NCBI GenBank assembly: GCA_965215715.1
Contig: OZ244129.1
Coordinates: 1,736,001-1,800,000, forward strand
Length of the DNA: 64,000 nucleotides
Origin: HXMU1428-3 sp965215715
Lineage (GTDB): Bacteria > Pseudomonadota > Alphaproteobacteria > Rhizobiales > HXMU1428-3
Reading direction: 5' to 3'
Shown here: positions 25,905 through 34,649 of the stretch, piece by piece
Layout of the letters: every line of letters begins with the position of its first letter
Numbering within the stretch: position 1 is the stretch's first letter
Made by a program: the position numbers and the translations under genes
Notes under the pieces: generated by a model
Seen by the model: only the letters and a program-made list of their open reading frames with translations
Database searches by the model: none
What the model was told of the DNA's origin: nothing

Positions 25905-27017
25905 TTAAGGCATAAATATAATTTTTCCACCTCTCACAACTTCGCTCACTCCTGTGGTTCCCGGAAATGTCAACGGTAATTCCTTTATGTGCCGTACGGC
26001 TAAAAAGCCAAAGGCTTCGGCCTCCACATAGCCCACATGCCAGCCTAGTCTATCTCCACTTTCAACAGGTACCTCTAAAAATTCTGCCAAACGCTGCATG
26101 AGATAGGGGTTTTTTGCGCCGCCGCCGACGATCACCCAGTTTTTGGGTGGGGCTGGCATGAACTCTAGGGCTTGCCCAATAGCGCTTACGGTGAATTCAG
26201 TCAGGGTTGCGGCGCCATCTTCTAGACTTAGCTGTTGCACAAGGTCGTCTGAGAAATCATAGCGGTCTAGGGATTTGGGCGGCTGGGCTTTAAAATAGGG
26301 ATGGGTCATGAAGGTTTTCAGGGCGGGTTGGTAGATGGTTCCCGCGCCCGCATAGGTCCCATCTTTATCCATGCGCTCGCCTGTTTTTTTGCCGATCCAT
26401 TCGTCAATCAGCACATTGCCGGGGCCGGTGTCAAAGGCGAGCAGTTCACCGTCATTCCCGATGTAGGTGGCGTTGGCGACCCCGCCGATGTTGACAATGG
26501 CTACTGGCAAGGTGAGGTTTGATTTGGATGCCAGGGCGCGGTGATAGACGGGGACTAAGGGGGCGCCCTGCCCGCCATGGGCCATGTCGTTGGAGCGAAA
26601 GTCATAGACCACAGGGCACGAGAGTTGTTTGGCCAAAGCTTGTGCGTCTCCTGCCTGCAAGGTGAATTGGGTCGCAGGGTCGTGATAAAGCGTTTGGCCG
26701 TGAAAGCCGATGGCGTCAATGTCTGTGTTTTTTAAATTGGCTTTTTTGATGAGGGCCTCAACGGCCTGACCATGGCGCTGTGTGATGAGGGGGGCCAGTT
26801 CATTGCCCAGCTTCTTGCGCGCGTTATGATCGGGAGCGGCTATGGTCTGCTTCATTTTGGATAAGATTTCAGCCCGCTCATTTTTTGTGTATTCAACAAA
26901 CTCATATGGACCGGTTGAGATGATCTTCTCACCATCTGTTTCAATCAACGCGGCATCAACCCCATCAGCTGATGTGCCGCTCATTAAGCCGATTGCGCGT
27001 TTTACCTCGTGCCCCAT
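25905..27017 (-). CDS. anmK: Anhydro-N-acetylmuramic acid kinase
   Basis: A 370-residue kinase that phosphorylates anhydroMurNAc released during cell-wall turnover, with ring opening to MurNAc-6-phosphate. Motifs: IGLMSGTSADGVDAAL (phosphate binding), GFHGQTLYHDP, NIGGVANATYIG, FDTGPGN and VVGGGAKNPYLMQ. AAGGA precedes the ATG. It diverges from tyrS, with a long palindrome between them. No murQ or other recycling gene is present here. Confidence 0.95.
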   Translation of the reverse strand: MGHEVKRAIGLMSGTSADGVDAALIETDGEKIISTGPYEFVEYTKNERAEILSKMKQTIAAPDHNARKKLGNELAPLITQRHGQAVEALIKKANLKNTDIDAIGFHGQTLYHDPATQFTLQAGDAQALAKQLSCPVVYDFRSNDMAHGGQGAPLVPVYHRALASKSNLTLPVAIVNIGGVANATYIGNDGELLAFDTGPGNVLIDEWIGKKTGERMDKDGTYAGAGTIYQPALKTFMTHPYFKAQPPKSLDRYDFSDDLVQQLSLEDGAATLTEFTVSAIGQALEFMPAPPKNWVIVGGGAKNPYLMQRLAEFLEVPVESGDRLGWHVGYVEAEAFGFLAVRHIKELPLTFPGTTGVSEVVRGGKIIFMP

Positions 27018-27051
27018 AAGGTTCCTTTTTTGCTATCAGTTGTTGGTTTTT

Positions 27052-27173
27052 GGCTTAAATGTCATGGTGAGATTTTTGCATTTTAAAACAGCTTGTCAAG
27101 GGCAGTAGCCGCGCGGCGGGAACCCTTGACAAGCTGTTTTAAAATGCGAAGGTCTTACCATGACATTTAAGCC
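27052..27173. repeat. Long palindromic repeat (copy 1) between anmK and tyrS
   Basis: Arms of 51 bases (27052-27102 and 27123-27173) pair with only four mismatches, around a 20-base GC-rich centre (GTAGCCGCGCGGCGG region). Outer part: GGCTTAAATGTCATGGT; inner part: TTTTAAAACAGCTTGTCAAGGG. The same design, including CATGGT near the ends and GTCAAGGG at the inner ends, recurs at 46082-46240, and part of one arm recurs at 61282-61305. It looks like a small non-coding mobile or REP-like element; no coding capacity. Confidence 0.9.
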
Positions 27174-27269
27174 AACTTGCCCAAATAATCACATTTTAAA
27201 TTGACAAACCGGCTATAATTTAAGAAGCCATCATATGAGTTTTTGAACCACACACGCAATAGAGACACA

Positions 27270-28526
27270 ATGGTTAAATTTCAGTCTGATTTTCTCAATA
27301 TTCTAGAGACCCGCGGCTTTATTCATCAATGTTCTGACGAAGCCACGCTCGATAAAAAACTAACAGAAGGCCCCATTACGGCCTATATCGGCTTTGACTG
27401 CACAGCGCCAAGCCTGCATGTGGGCAGCTTGTTGCCAATTATGATGCTCTATTGGTTGCAGCAAACCGGTTCTAAACCGATTGTGCTGATGGGTGGGGGC
27501 ACGACACAAATTGGAGATCCGTCTGGCAAGGATGCCAGCCGCCAGCTTTTAACCACGGATGTGATTAATGAAAACAAAGCTGGCATTCGCAAAGTATTTG
27601 ATAAGTTTTTGAGCTTTGGCGATGGCGCCGCAGACGCCCAGATGATCGACAATGCTGAGTGGTTGATGGATTTAAAATACATCGATGTTTTGCGCAACAT
27701 TGGGCGGCATTTTACCATTAACCGCATGCTCACTTTTGACAGCGTGAAACTGCGCCTTGAGCGCGAGCAACCGCTGACGTTTCTTGAGTTCAACTATATG
27801 ATTTTGCAAGCTTATGATTTTGCTGAACTGGCCAAGTCTTCCGATTGTGTTTTGCAGATGGGGGGCTCTGACCAGTGGGGCAATATTGTCAATGGCATTG
27901 ATCTGGGGCGCCGGCTTCATAATAAGGATTTGTTTGGGCTCACTGCGCCATTGCTGACCACGTCTAGCGGGGCGAAGATGGGCAAAACGGCGGAAGGGGC
28001 CGTGTGGCTAAATGAAGAGCAGCTCTCTCCTTATGATTATTGGCAGTTCTGGCGCAACACGGAAGATGGGGATGTGGCGCGCTTTTTGAAATTGTTCACC
28101 ACTCTGGCCTTAGACGAGATTGCCAAACTGGCAGCTTTGGAAGGGGCAGAGATTAACGAGGCGAAGAAGGTTCTGGCCTTTGAGGCAACCAAGATGTTGC
28201 ACGGCCTAGAGGCGGCCACCCAAGCGGCAGAGACCGCTAAAAGTACTTTTGAGCAAGGGGCGCTGAGTGAGAACTTGCCGCAAATTGAAGTTGCTGCAAG
28301 TGCTTTGGAGAGTGGCTTTGGTATTATTGCGGCGCTGACCGCCAGTGAGCTTGCCAGCTCTAACGGGGAAGCGCGGCGCCATATTAAGGGCAATGCCATT
28401 AAATTAAATGATGAACGGGTCAGCGATGAAAAGCTGTTGCTGTCTGCCAGTGATTTTAATGAGGATGGTGTGGCCAAACTTTCCTTTGGCAAAAAACGCC
28501 ATGTGCTTTTGAAACTGGAAACTTAA
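27270..28526 (+). CDS. tyrS: Tyrosyl-tRNA synthetase
   Basis: A 418-residue class I synthetase that charges tRNA-Tyr. GFDCTAPSLHVGSLLPIMML contains the HIGH-type motif (HVGS), GGSDQWGNIVNGIDLGRR belongs to the tyrosine site, and KMGKT stands for KMSKS. Residues about 350-415 form an S4 RNA-binding domain (NAIKLNDERVSD). ATG at 27270 is the normal family start; a TTG-initiated extension nine codons longer is improbable. Confidence 0.97.
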   Translation: MVKFQSDFLNILETRGFIHQCSDEATLDKKLTEGPITAYIGFDCTAPSLHVGSLLPIMMLYWLQQTGSKPIVLMGGGTTQIGDPSGKDASRQLLTTDVINENKAGIRKVFDKFLSFGDGAADAQMIDNAEWLMDLKYIDVLRNIGRHFTINRMLTFDSVKLRLEREQPLTFLEFNYMILQAYDFAELAKSSDCVLQMGGSDQWGNIVNGIDLGRRLHNKDLFGLTAPLLTTSSGAKMGKTAEGAVWLNEEQLSPYDYWQFWRNTEDGDVARFLKLFTTLALDEIAKLAALEGAEINEAKKVLAFEATKMLHGLEAATQAAETAKSTFEQGALSENLPQIEVAASALESGFGIIAALTASELASSNGEARRHIKGNAIKLNDERVSDEKLLLSASDFNEDGVAKLSFGKKRHVLLKLET

Positions 28527-28567
28527 GCTGTCCAAAAGCTGAGGCTGGTTTTCTCAATTATTAAGAT

Positions 28568-31500
28568 TTATCGCCGTTGCACGCTTGACGCGCTGGTTTC
28601 TGGGGGGCGCTTATCATTAACTGGGCTGCCCTTTTTACGCCTCTGCACTTTTGAGGCGCTGGAATCTAATTTAACCGTGCCCTTTTTGCTGGTGTCGGGG
28701 CGTGCTTTGATTTTAGGGGCCTTTTGCTCAAATTCAAAAATCTGACGGAAAACGCCGGGGGCCACCAGTGACATTGGGTTGACCAGCACTTCCGGCTTGT
28801 TGATGTTGCCATAAACGCCAAAGGTGATACCCAGCATGCCTTCACCGCGCCGGCCAACTAAAATGTCACCCAGCACAGGAACAGCGCCCACAGCCGCGTT
28901 TAGTCCATATAGAGGAATGTAAGTGCCAGACAAGCGCACGCGATTGCGGGCGAAATCAAGTTGGCCGCGCATGGTGGCGCCAAGCACATCACCTTTCATA
29001 AATGAATCATGCAAAACGAATTGTTCGTGACCAATTGAAAATGGAGCCACTAACTTTGAAAAGGGAATTTGATTTTGACTGGCCAGAGCTTTTCCTTTTT
29101 TGCCCTTTTGTGCATCGGCCAACACTTCTTTGACCACCGGGTCAGAGGCAATGGAAAACCGTTTGATGACAAGTTGGCCGGTTTGGGAGGCAAGTTGGCG
29201 TTTTTTCACATTATAACGCACTAACAACCGGCCATCTCCGCTGAGCATGTTGGGATAAAAGCCTACAAAGCGCAGGGCCTCTCCTGCATTGTTGGTTTTT
29301 ATTTCAATAACCGGGTTTTGCTGAACTTTGCTAACCAAACTGCCGTTTAGTTTACCCCCGTTCAGAAACTGCCCCTTTAAATGAAAGGCTTCTAGCTCGT
29401 CAGCCTTGCGCTTCATCTTTATTTGGAAATCTTTCAGGTTTGACTGCCCCCACCCAACAACGGTTTGGAAATTAGCGGTGAGATCCAGGCTATCAGCTTT
29501 GTGAGCTTGTCTGGATTGACCAGATCCAATTTGCCCTCTATGCAACAGAGATCGCAAAATGCCGCGGCCATCAAAGGCTTTGCCGTTGGCTTTGACTTTC
29601 CAAAACTTTTTCGTGCCCCGTTTAAAGCTGTTACCAGCAATCGCAATGTTTGAGACGGTTTTGTAGGAAATTTGCGGGAAGTCAAAGTTTTTAACTTGTA
29701 AGTCCTCATCCAATTCGACGCGTCCTTTGGCGGTTAAGTCCACCCCAGAAATATGGATATTTTTTAAAGAAATTTTTTGGTTGTTGGTGCGTTCATCGGT
29801 CACCACATCAAATTTAAGATTTGCTGAGCGTCCCTTTTTTTTGCGCCAGCCAAGACCATGAGAAACTAACGTGGCTTTGGTCAAATCACTTGTTACATGA
29901 ATATCAAAATTTCCTTTATCGTTATCCTGTAAGGCGATCTCGACAGGCACGGGGCCTTGTATAATATCATTTAGTGGCAGGCCTAATTGATTGCGATCGG
30001 CCTCATCAATCACCGCACGAACCAACATGGGTGGGGGCTGATAGCCGGGAGAGGGATTTAATTGCTGGCGCCAAACAAGTGAGGCGGATGCTCCATTGAC
30101 AAACAGGGCCCCTTTTGCTTCGACATGGTTACGGCCAAGGGAAAAGTTTATATCACTATTTTTAACTTTGAAACTACCCAGATCTAAATTTGCATTGCTC
30201 AGTTTAACCTGACCTTGTGTAAAAATGTCCTCTGGTAGAACCTTATCTTTAAACGGCATGGTCATTTTTAGTTTGCCGTTAACATCACCATTTACTTTTT
30301 TGAGTATGTCACGAGCGGGAAGTTCATAAAGGAACGGTTCTCTTTGCAACATTGCTAGGGCCGTTTGCGCATTGCTTGCTATTTTAAATTGAAAGGCTCC
30401 CTCTGGTTCTTCTTCCCAATAATCTGGTATATTCAATTGTCCTTCAGACAAGTTGATTGTTCCTGCCTTGTCCACCTTGGCATGCCCTTGGCTCATAGAC
30501 GCTTGTAATTGTTTTCCTTTAATCTGCACCTTGGCTTTTTTCGTATTTACATACATGGTATCTTGAAAAATGCTATAGGTTAGATCCCGAATTTCAAGCT
30601 TCATGTTTGGATATACACTTGTGTCCTTTATTCTTGGTTGAAACTTTGCATTAGCCACTTTCAATGGTTGTTGCTGGCCTTCAAAGGCATTAAAGGCAAA
30701 TGTACCGGAATGGATCTTCCCAGCCTTCACAGTATCAAAAATCATATCTCTGTTCTTTTTGAGAAACTCTTGCGGCCACATTACTTTTAATAAACTTAAG
30801 GGGATGTGCCTTAACTGTCCGCGCAATATTGAGGGGAATCCTTTAGATCCATCATGGGCCATCAAGATTAAACTTTTACCGACTTGCAGTCGCATTTCAT
30901 CAATTGAGACAGGTAGTTTGGTTGCAAATAGCCGCCCGGAAAAGCCAAACTCATCTATTTTATGGGTTGCTTCATTGTTTGAAAGGGCAAAGATTTCTCC
31001 CTCAGTTGAATAAAGCTGGAACCGCCAATCTTGGGGGCCTGACCCTTCTGGGGCGCGCCAAATATCTCCCTTTAATGAAACTCTGCCAGAGGGATATTCA
31101 AGCTCGCCTTGCTGCATGACGATATGTTTAGCGCCCCCTTCCATACCAAATTCGAATGAACCGCGCGAAATGGTAAATAAGGGTCCCTCTGGTCCAAAAA
31201 GACCAATCTCGCCTTCAGACAAGATTACTTTTAGTTGGCCTGAATAGATCCCTTCGTTCAAGTCAACGCGCCCTTGAAACGCGCCAGAGACGCCAACATT
31301 AACAGCGCTTAAAGATGAAAGGGCTGGAATAAAGGTCGACAATTGAGAGGGCACAACATTTTGCAGGCGGGATTTCATATCAAAAAAGCGATCACCCTGA
31401 CTATGTGTCATGGCCAGCCACACTTCGGAATTGGGTGCATCTTCAGGTTGTAACAAGCCCGAGCCGATCAATCTTTTTTCTTCGTCTTGATCGTATTGCA

Positions 31501-32350
31501 AGGTGAACGAGGGGAGCAACCATACCTGGCCTTGGTCTTGAGGCTTTTGATGCAATATAATGCGGGCATCTCTAACACCTATGTATGAGAGGGCTTTTGA
31601 TAATTGCAATTGTTTGTGCGCGCCTGAAAGCCCTTGTTGAATCAAATCTCCAATACGCTCTAAATTTTGCGCTGAAAGCCCTGCTTGATCGTCTGGGCGT
31701 TTTTGTGAATTGCGGCTATCTTTTTGGGTGCCAGTCCTGTTTTTTAAAAAACTCCACTCGCCTTGATCATTGCGGACAAGGTGAAGCCGGGGACCAATTA
31801 AACTTAGGCTATCTGGGACAACAGAACCGATGAGAAGGGGGAAAAATTTTAACCCTATTGCGGTTTCAGGGCTTTGGGCAATCACATTGCCGTTGGTTTG
31901 GGTGACCATCAAATTCGTTAGTCTGACAAAAAAACCACCTTGTTGCGTGTCCCTTTGTAAAAGAGCATCTCCGATTTGGATGTTGGCGCCATTAAAGTTT
32001 GCGGCCAAGGCCCTTTCAATCTGGCCTTTAAAAAAACCAACTGGCAGCGCCCGGCTTCCCATAAAATAGTAGAGCAGGCCGAGTCCAATGGTGAGAACCC
32101 CTAGAGTGCTGAGCCCGGCTTGGACCCATGGGCGCGAACCTGAGGGCCAAAGTTTGGTGAGATGTTCAAACGCCTGTAAGCCCAAATGGCCAATTAGGGA
32201 AATATTTTTATAGCAAAATTGTCCAAAAAGAGCTGTGTTGGCCTTTGTTTTTTTAGTCACTGATCTTGTTTGTTGGTTGTTTGCATCAATTTGGGTTTGG
32301 TGCTGAGATCTTGACCAATGAAGTGGATGCTCTTTTTCTTTTTCATTCAT
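28568..32350 (-). CDS. Giant AsmA/YhdP-like envelope protein
   Basis: A 1260-residue protein with a cytoplasmic N-terminus of about 70 residues, one membrane anchor (TLGVLTIGLGLLYYFMG, about residues 78-98) and a very long periplasmic part made of repetitive beta-rich segments. The part from about residue 960 on (LDLTANFQTVVGWGQSNLKD... DFARNRVRLSGTYIPLYGLNAAVGAVPVLGD) is the AsmA-like C-terminal domain found in YhdP-type proteins. Family members form lipid-conducting bridges between inner and outer membranes. The final 60 residues are lysine/serine-rich with a duplicated SSASKVQRRK / SASSVQRR pattern. It converges on tyrS. The assignment to the superfamily is firm, the exact role is inference. 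Confidence 0.85.
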   Translation of the reverse strand: MNEKEKEHPLHWSRSQHQTQIDANNQQTRSVTKKTKANTALFGQFCYKNISLIGHLGLQAFEHLTKLWPSGSRPWVQAGLSTLGVLTIGLGLLYYFMGSRALPVGFFKGQIERALAANFNGANIQIGDALLQRDTQQGGFFVRLTNLMVTQTNGNVIAQSPETAIGLKFFPLLIGSVVPDSLSLIGPRLHLVRNDQGEWSFLKNRTGTQKDSRNSQKRPDDQAGLSAQNLERIGDLIQQGLSGAHKQLQLSKALSYIGVRDARIILHQKPQDQGQVWLLPSFTLQYDQDEEKRLIGSGLLQPEDAPNSEVWLAMTHSQGDRFFDMKSRLQNVVPSQLSTFIPALSSLSAVNVGVSGAFQGRVDLNEGIYSGQLKVILSEGEIGLFGPEGPLFTISRGSFEFGMEGGAKHIVMQQGELEYPSGRVSLKGDIWRAPEGSGPQDWRFQLYSTEGEIFALSNNEATHKIDEFGFSGRLFATKLPVSIDEMRLQVGKSLILMAHDGSKGFPSILRGQLRHIPLSLLKVMWPQEFLKKNRDMIFDTVKAGKIHSGTFAFNAFEGQQQPLKVANAKFQPRIKDTSVYPNMKLEIRDLTYSIFQDTMYVNTKKAKVQIKGKQLQASMSQGHAKVDKAGTINLSEGQLNIPDYWEEEPEGAFQFKIASNAQTALAMLQREPFLYELPARDILKKVNGDVNGKLKMTMPFKDKVLPEDIFTQGQVKLSNANLDLGSFKVKNSDINFSLGRNHVEAKGALFVNGASASLVWRQQLNPSPGYQPPPMLVRAVIDEADRNQLGLPLNDIIQGPVPVEIALQDNDKGNFDIHVTSDLTKATLVSHGLGWRKKKGRSANLKFDVVTDERTNNQKISLKNIHISGVDLTAKGRVELDEDLQVKNFDFPQISYKTVSNIAIAGNSFKRGTKKFWKVKANGKAFDGRGILRSLLHRGQIGSGQSRQAHKADSLDLTANFQTVVGWGQSNLKDFQIKMKRKADELEAFHLKGQFLNGGKLNGSLVSKVQQNPVIEIKTNNAGEALRFVGFYPNMLSGDGRLLVRYNVKKRQLASQTGQLVIKRFSIASDPVVKEVLADAQKGKKGKALASQNQIPFSKLVAPFSIGHEQFVLHDSFMKGDVLGATMRGQLDFARNRVRLSGTYIPLYGLNAAVGAVPVLGDILVGRRGEGMLGITFGVYGNINKPEVLVNPMSLVAPGVFRQIFEFEQKAPKIKARPDTSKKGTVKLDSSASKVQRRKKGSPVNDKRPPETSASSVQRR

Positions 32351-32642
32351 TGTTAGTTTTTGACCTTAATCACAGCCATTGACGACAAAGCCCTTGCTTC
32401 AATTTATCTTTTGATTGTAAAGCGAATTGGATTTTAAAGACCTTAAGAATGATCCAAAGTTATATAAAGATTTGGTGCCCTGTTGAGCCTTTTACAAGAT
32501 CAACTATGCCAAGCTAAACGGTATTAGCCAAACACATTTATAAAACCTTACTCTTTAAGCAATCAATAAAATTTTATCCCCCACTGTTTGGGACATAAAA
32601 GATACATCCAATTACCTTTGACATTTTAAAAAATGAAAATTT

Positions 32643-32740
32643 TTGTTTGCCCCTTTAAAAACAGCACATTGCACATGATAAAACATCATATTGACTCATG
32701 CCCCTCACGCGTCAACATGATGTTTTTAATTGGCAAACAA
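32643..32740. repeat. Imperfect long palindrome upstream of the peroxiredoxin gene
   Basis: TTGTTTGCC (32643-32651) pairs with GGCAAACAA (32732-32740), and TCATATTGAC (32686-32695) with GTCAACATGA (32711-32720). The left arm carries about 22 extra bases (32664-32685) ending in a second AAAACA, as if part of the arm had been inserted or duplicated. It ends about 60 bases before the start codon of the peroxiredoxin gene, so it could be an operator, a leader structure or a decayed palindromic element. Confidence 0.7.
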
Positions 32741-32803
32741 GACCAAAGCATGACGATATGAACTCCATTCTCGTCTCACTCTTAATAAAAGGGCAAAAAT
32801 TAA

Positions 32804-33271
32804 ATGATTGAAATTGGTAAAAAAGCCCCCTCTTTTACACTTCCCACTGCTGGGGGCTCTTCTATTTCTTTGGAAGATTTTAAAGGTAAGTGGGTCATTG
32901 TGTATTTTTACCCTAAAGATTTAACCCCAGGGTGCACAAAACAAGCTATTGCCTTTTCACAAAAAGCTCAAGAATTTGAGCAAAGAGATGCTGTTATCAT
33001 AGGAATTTCTCCTGATGGGGTGGCTTCTCATGAAAAGTTTATCAAAAAGCATGACCTGAATATTATTCTGGCGGCCGATGAAGACAGGCAGGCAATAGAA
33101 TCATATGATGTTTGGCAGGAAAAGAAAATGTATGGCCGGACCTATATGGGTGTGGAACGCTCAACATTTCTTGTGGATAGGGATGGCATCATTAAAGCGC
33201 TTTGGCGCAAAGTGAAAGTGGCTGATCATGAAACATTGGTTCTTGACACTTTAGATCAACTAGAAAATTAA
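32804..33271 (+). CDS. bcp: Bcp/PrxQ-type peroxiredoxin
   Basis: A 155-residue thiol peroxidase that reduces hydrogen peroxide and organic hydroperoxides. The peroxidatic cysteine is in YPKDLTPGCTKQAIAF (about residue 45). The resolving cysteine usually found five residues later is replaced (KQAIAF), and I see no other cysteine, so it should work as a one-cysteine enzyme with an external thiol. YGRTYMGVERSTFLVDRDG near the end is typical of Bcp. Starts about 60 bases after a long palindrome. Confidence 0.93.
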   Translation: MIEIGKKAPSFTLPTAGGSSISLEDFKGKWVIVYFYPKDLTPGCTKQAIAFSQKAQEFEQRDAVIIGISPDGVASHEKFIKKHDLNIILAADEDRQAIESYDVWQEKKMYGRTYMGVERSTFLVDRDGIIKALWRKVKVADHETLVLDTLDQLEN

Positions 33272-34003
33272 TATTTATATTTTTCATACATTTAATTCCG
33301 TTTTGAGCTGAAAAAATGGTCTGCCCCTACTGGCCCAATTCTCGATATGGGAGCTTTTTTTATCCAAATTGGTTTATTCTGAGTGGAGATCATTGTTATT
33401 TTTCCAACAGATAAGGGGCTTAGCATTCTTGACGCTTGGTATTCTAACAGGCATAACTTGACAAATAAGTTGACGCTATTAAGCGCAAAGTGTTTTTATT
33501 GCTAAGTGTTTTCTGCCACAGCAAAACCATAAATAAGTGGCAGTTAGCATGGAACAAAGTAACTGATGATTCGTTCGCAAAAAGAGGATGTGCAAAGCGG
33601 TGGGACTTTAGGGAAAGTGTTTTTATTAACCCTAAAGACAAAATTAGAATCTGGACAAAATAAAGCGGCCATAAATAAGTGGATTTAGTTGTCTTAAGAT
33701 TGCATACTATTTAAAGCCTTTTCACGCCCTTTGAAATACGCGCTGCGAAAAAGTTGCAAGCTAATAATTAAAAAGCATGCTATATATCGTTACTGAGATC
33801 GTTAGAGTATATTTGTTGCTTATCAATTGGGGTTCGTTGTCAGACACCTTATTTGTTATCAACACAAAAACTTTAAAGATTTGTGTTTTTTTGTAAATAT
33901 GGTGGTTTGTTACATTTAAGGCCATAATAATTGCAAAGATTTTTGAAAACGGTGAGCATGATATAACAGGGCTAGAACATTAGCGTTTGGAGGTCTTAAA
34001 CCA
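33272..34003. other. Long non-coding stretch before the bactofilin gene
   Basis: 732 AT-rich bases without a credible gene. It contains the paired motifs at 33487-33682 (listed separately) and a strong ribosome site GGAGGTC before 34004. A small open frame on the minus strand (33444-33641) has unlikely composition and covers the repeats. Confidence 0.5.
33487..33682. repeat. Two pairs of identical 14-base motifs in the same order
   Basis: AAAGTGTTTTTATT occurs at 33487-33500 and 33614-33627; CCATAAATAAGTGG occurs at 33527-33540 and 33669-33682. Order and orientation are kept, with inner spacings of 26 and 41 bases, and both second motifs are followed within a few bases by TTAG. This looks like a diverged tandem duplication of a unit of roughly 130-140 bases, or paired binding sites. 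Confidence 0.75.
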
Positions 34004-34543
34004 ATGTTCACAAAACGACCGGAGAATGATGGGATGAATGTGCCTGCCCCAAAACCCGCAATGGGACAACAACCAGCTCTGCCACCAGCAGGGGCGATAC
34101 CTCAAAATCCTTTAGGCGGCAAAACCATGCTGAAGGGCTCGAATAAAATGGTGCCTTCCATCATTGGTGCTGACCTGACGATAACAGGTAATGTTATCTC
34201 TAAAGGTGAAGTGCAAGTGGATGGGTCTATCCAAGGTGATCTGCACTGTGCCTCTCTTATTATCGGAGAGAAGGCTGAGATTAACGGGGTTGTGGTTGCA
34301 GAAGATGTGGTGGTTCGTGGCCAAGTAACCGGCTCTATTCATGGGGTTCGTGTGACACTTCAAGCCAGTTCACAAGTTAATGGTGATATTACGCACCAAT
34401 CACTTGCCATTGAGCAAGGCGCCTTCTTTGAAGGGAAGTCGCGCCGGGCAGACGATCCTATCGGAGCTGCTCCTAAATTAGAAATTCCAAATTCAGTTGA
34501 TCGCCATCACCTTCACACCAATGGTGAACTTGCTGGCGAATAA
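34004..34543 (+). CDS. Bactofilin-family cytoskeletal protein
   Basis: A 179-residue protein with a proline-rich N-terminal tail (to about residue 45), a bactofilin beta-helix (SIIGADLTITGNVISKGEVQ, VDGSIQGDLHC, GSIHGVRVTLQASSQVNGDI; about residues 50-145) and a short polar C-terminus. Bactofilins polymerise without nucleotide and anchor wall enzymes or shape-determining proteins at the membrane. In relatives an M23 peptidase gene is often adjacent; none is here. It is followed by a strong terminator, so it is monocistronic. Confidence 0.92.
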   Translation: MFTKRPENDGMNVPAPKPAMGQQPALPPAGAIPQNPLGGKTMLKGSNKMVPSIIGADLTITGNVISKGEVQVDGSIQGDLHCASLIIGEKAEINGVVVAEDVVVRGQVTGSIHGVRVTLQASSQVNGDITHQSLAIEQGAFFEGKSRRADDPIGAAPKLEIPNSVDRHHLHTNGELAGE

Positions 34544-34578
34544 AGTTTTTTAAAACTTTATTACCAAACATGCATTTG

Positions 34579-34616
34579 AACCCATGCAAGATTTTTTATC
34601 TTGTATGGGTTTTTTT
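34579..34616 (+). terminator. Intrinsic terminator of the bactofilin gene
   Basis: AACCCATGCAAGAT and ATCTTGTATGGGTT form a 14-base stem with one G-U type mismatch around a short T loop, followed by seven T. It starts about 35 bases after the stop codon. Confidence 0.9.
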
Positions 34617-34649
34617 GTAAGCTTTCGAAATAAACTTAATTTCTTATTT

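Noticed and set aside
33444..33641. 65-codon minus-strand open frame before the bactofilin gene
   Set aside because: No ribosome site, unlikely composition, and it covers the repeated 14-base motifs.
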